Below, piece after piece: positions 32,447 through 33,439 of a stretch of 33,439 nucleotides of DNA. Position 1 is the stretch's first letter. Every line of letters starts with the position of its first letter. Source of the DNA: an uncultured Clostridia bacterium (lineage in GTDB: Bacteria; Bacillota; Clostridia; UBA1212; SIG427); contig CAMFNB010000014.1 of NCBI GenBank assembly GCA_945965275.1, positions 1 to 33,439 on the forward strand, read 5' to 3'. Position numbers and translations under genes: made by a program. The notes beneath the pieces were generated by a model. That model saw nothing but the letters and a program-made list of their open reading frames with translations. It ran no database searches and was not told the DNA's origin.

Positions 32447-33439
32447 TTATTCTCTGATAATAGCGTCAAACTTACAGTTATCCATACAAACACCGCACTT
32501 TAAGCACTTGTTCTGATCGATAACGTGAACTTCCTTAACTGCACCTGTGATGGCATCAGCAGGACAGTTTCTTGCACACTTTGTACAACCCTTACACTTT
32601 TCAGCAACAATCTTGTACTGAAGGAGAGCTTTACATACGCCTGCAGGACACTTCTTGTCTACTACGTGAGCGAGATACTCATCTTTGAAGTATCTGAGAG
32701 TTGAAAGAATCGGGTTAGGAGCTGTCTGTCCGAGACCGCAAAGAGCAGAGGCTTTAATTCCTGCTGCAAGCTCATAGAGCTCATCAATATCGGAAAGTTC
32801 GCCTTTGCCTGATGTGATCTTGTTAAGGATTTCAAGCATTCTCTTTGTACCGATTCGGCAAGGAGGACATTTACCGCATGATTCGTCTACTGTGAATTCA
32901 AGGAAGAACTTCGCAATATCAACCATACATGTATCTTCGTCCATTACGATAAGTCCGCCTGAACCCATCATTGAACCGATCTGGATAAGAGAGTCATAAT
33001 CGATAGGTGTATCGATAAGGCTTGCAGGAATACATCCGCCTGAAGGACCACCTGTCTGAGCAGCCTTGAATTTCTTTCCGTTAGGAATACCGCCGCCGAT
33101 ATCGTATACGATTTCACGGAGTGTTGTACCCATAGGAATTTCAACAAGACCTGTGTTTTTAATCTTACCGCCTACTGCAAATACCTTTGTACCTGAGCTC
33201 TTCTCAGTACCCATTGATTTGAACCAATCAGCACCCTTCATGATGATCTTAGGAATATTTGCAAGTGTTTCTACGTTGTTAAGAATTGTAGGCTTTCCGA
33301 ACAAACCTTTGATTGCCGGGAACGGTGGTCTGGGTCTTGGCTCACCTCTGTGACCTTCAATAGAAGTCATAAGAGCTGTTTCCTCACCGCATACGAATGC
33401 GCCGGCACCGAGTCTTAAGTCGATGTCAAATGAGAAGTC
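32447..33439 (-). CDS. hydB: NuoF-like subunit of bifurcating hydrogenase (HydB/HndC), truncated by the window edge
   Basis: 331 codons are visible and the frame stays open to the right edge; the methionine at 33370 is internal. The NuoF signature [12 protein letters not shown] followed by [16 protein letters not shown] forms the FMN/NAD(H) site. [16 protein letters not shown] and [10 protein letters not shown] carry the N3-type [4Fe-4S] cluster cysteines. The C-terminus adds two ferredoxin-type clusters ([18 protein letters not shown] and [15 protein letters not shown]), as in HydB of trimeric hydrogenases. It oxidises or reduces NAD(P)H. It is followed by hydA 14 bp later; a NuoE-like hydC is expected further upstream. 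Confidence 0.95.
   Translation of the reverse strand, partial: DFSFDIDLRLGAGAFVCGEETALMTSIEGHRGEPRPRPPFPAIKGLFGKPTILNNVETLANIPKIIMKGADWFKSMGTEKSSGTKVFAVGGKIKNTGLVEIPMGTTLREIVYDIGGGIPNGKKFKAAQTGGPSGGCIPASLIDTPIDYDSLIQIGSMMGSGGLIVMDEDTCMVDIAKFFLEFTVDESCGKCPPCRIGTKRMLEILNKITSGKGELSDIDELYELAAGIKASALCGLGQTAPNPILSTLRYFKDEYLAHVVDKKCPAGVCKALLQYKIVAEKCKGCTKCARNCPADAITGAVKEVHVIDQNKCLKCGVCMDNCKFDAIIRE

Overview
The window looks like a chromosomal segment of an anaerobic, moderately AT-rich Gram-positive bacterium of the class Clostridia, possibly Lachnospiraceae-like. The grounds are an [FeFe] hydrogenase with a NuoF-type partner, strong AGGAGG-type ribosome binding sites, TTG and GTG starts, a folate-dependent TrmFO, a YqeG-family phosphatase, and comM and dprA close to topA and trmFO. 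Genus and species cannot be fixed from the sequence alone. Almost every gene is on the minus strand. No gene-free stretch exceeds about 200 bases. I see no rRNA, tRNA, CRISPR array or transposase.

Region by region: (1) 1-1281: the first codons of a low-molecular-weight protein tyrosine phosphatase, then a Fic protein with its own promoter and repeated operator-like boxes. (2) 1295-5019: a MacB-like ABC exporter facing a frameshifted TetR-type regulator. (3) 5071-13497: a phosphate locus. One minus-strand operon encodes a Na+/phosphate symporter with a PhoU domain, a PhoB/PhoP response regulator and a PhoR kinase. A second minus-strand operon is pstS-pstC-pstA-pstB-phoU. A small two-helix membrane protein on the plus strand lies between them. 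Candidate Pho boxes (TTTTACN heptamers with an 11-bp period) occur upstream of pstS, upstream of the symporter and in front of the small gene. (4) 13539-20846: an acyltransferase, a nitroreductase, an unknown anchored protein, an M24 aminopeptidase, a YqeG-type phosphatase, shikimate kinase, TrmFO and topoisomerase I. (5) 20990-22316: an accessory-looking insert of vapBC and a leucine-rich-repeat protein between topA and dprA. (6) 22383-25594: dprA, comM and nrdR. (7) 25548-27269: an apparently perfect 861-bp tandem duplication carrying a whole DUF218 (SanA/YdcF-like) gene, its divergent promoter region and the first codons of nrdR. (8) 27305-33439: a diacylglycerol-kinase-family lipid kinase, a cyclophilin-like lipoprotein, a flavin-reductase-like protein, a diverged alanine racemase, and the HydA and HydB subunits of a probable electron-bifurcating hydrogenase; HydB runs off the right end.

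How it works together: phosphate limitation sensed by PhoR, together with Pst and PhoU, should activate both the high-affinity ABC importer and the Na+-coupled symporter. The symporter is co-transcribed with the regulator pair, which suggests positive feedback. The 83-residue small membrane protein appears to belong to the same regulon. The most unusual items are the duplicated promoter and gene unit with its predicted antisense transcript, the unrecognised small protein in the Pho locus, the Fic promoter with two operator-like boxes, and the TetR gene broken exactly at a slippery A7 run.
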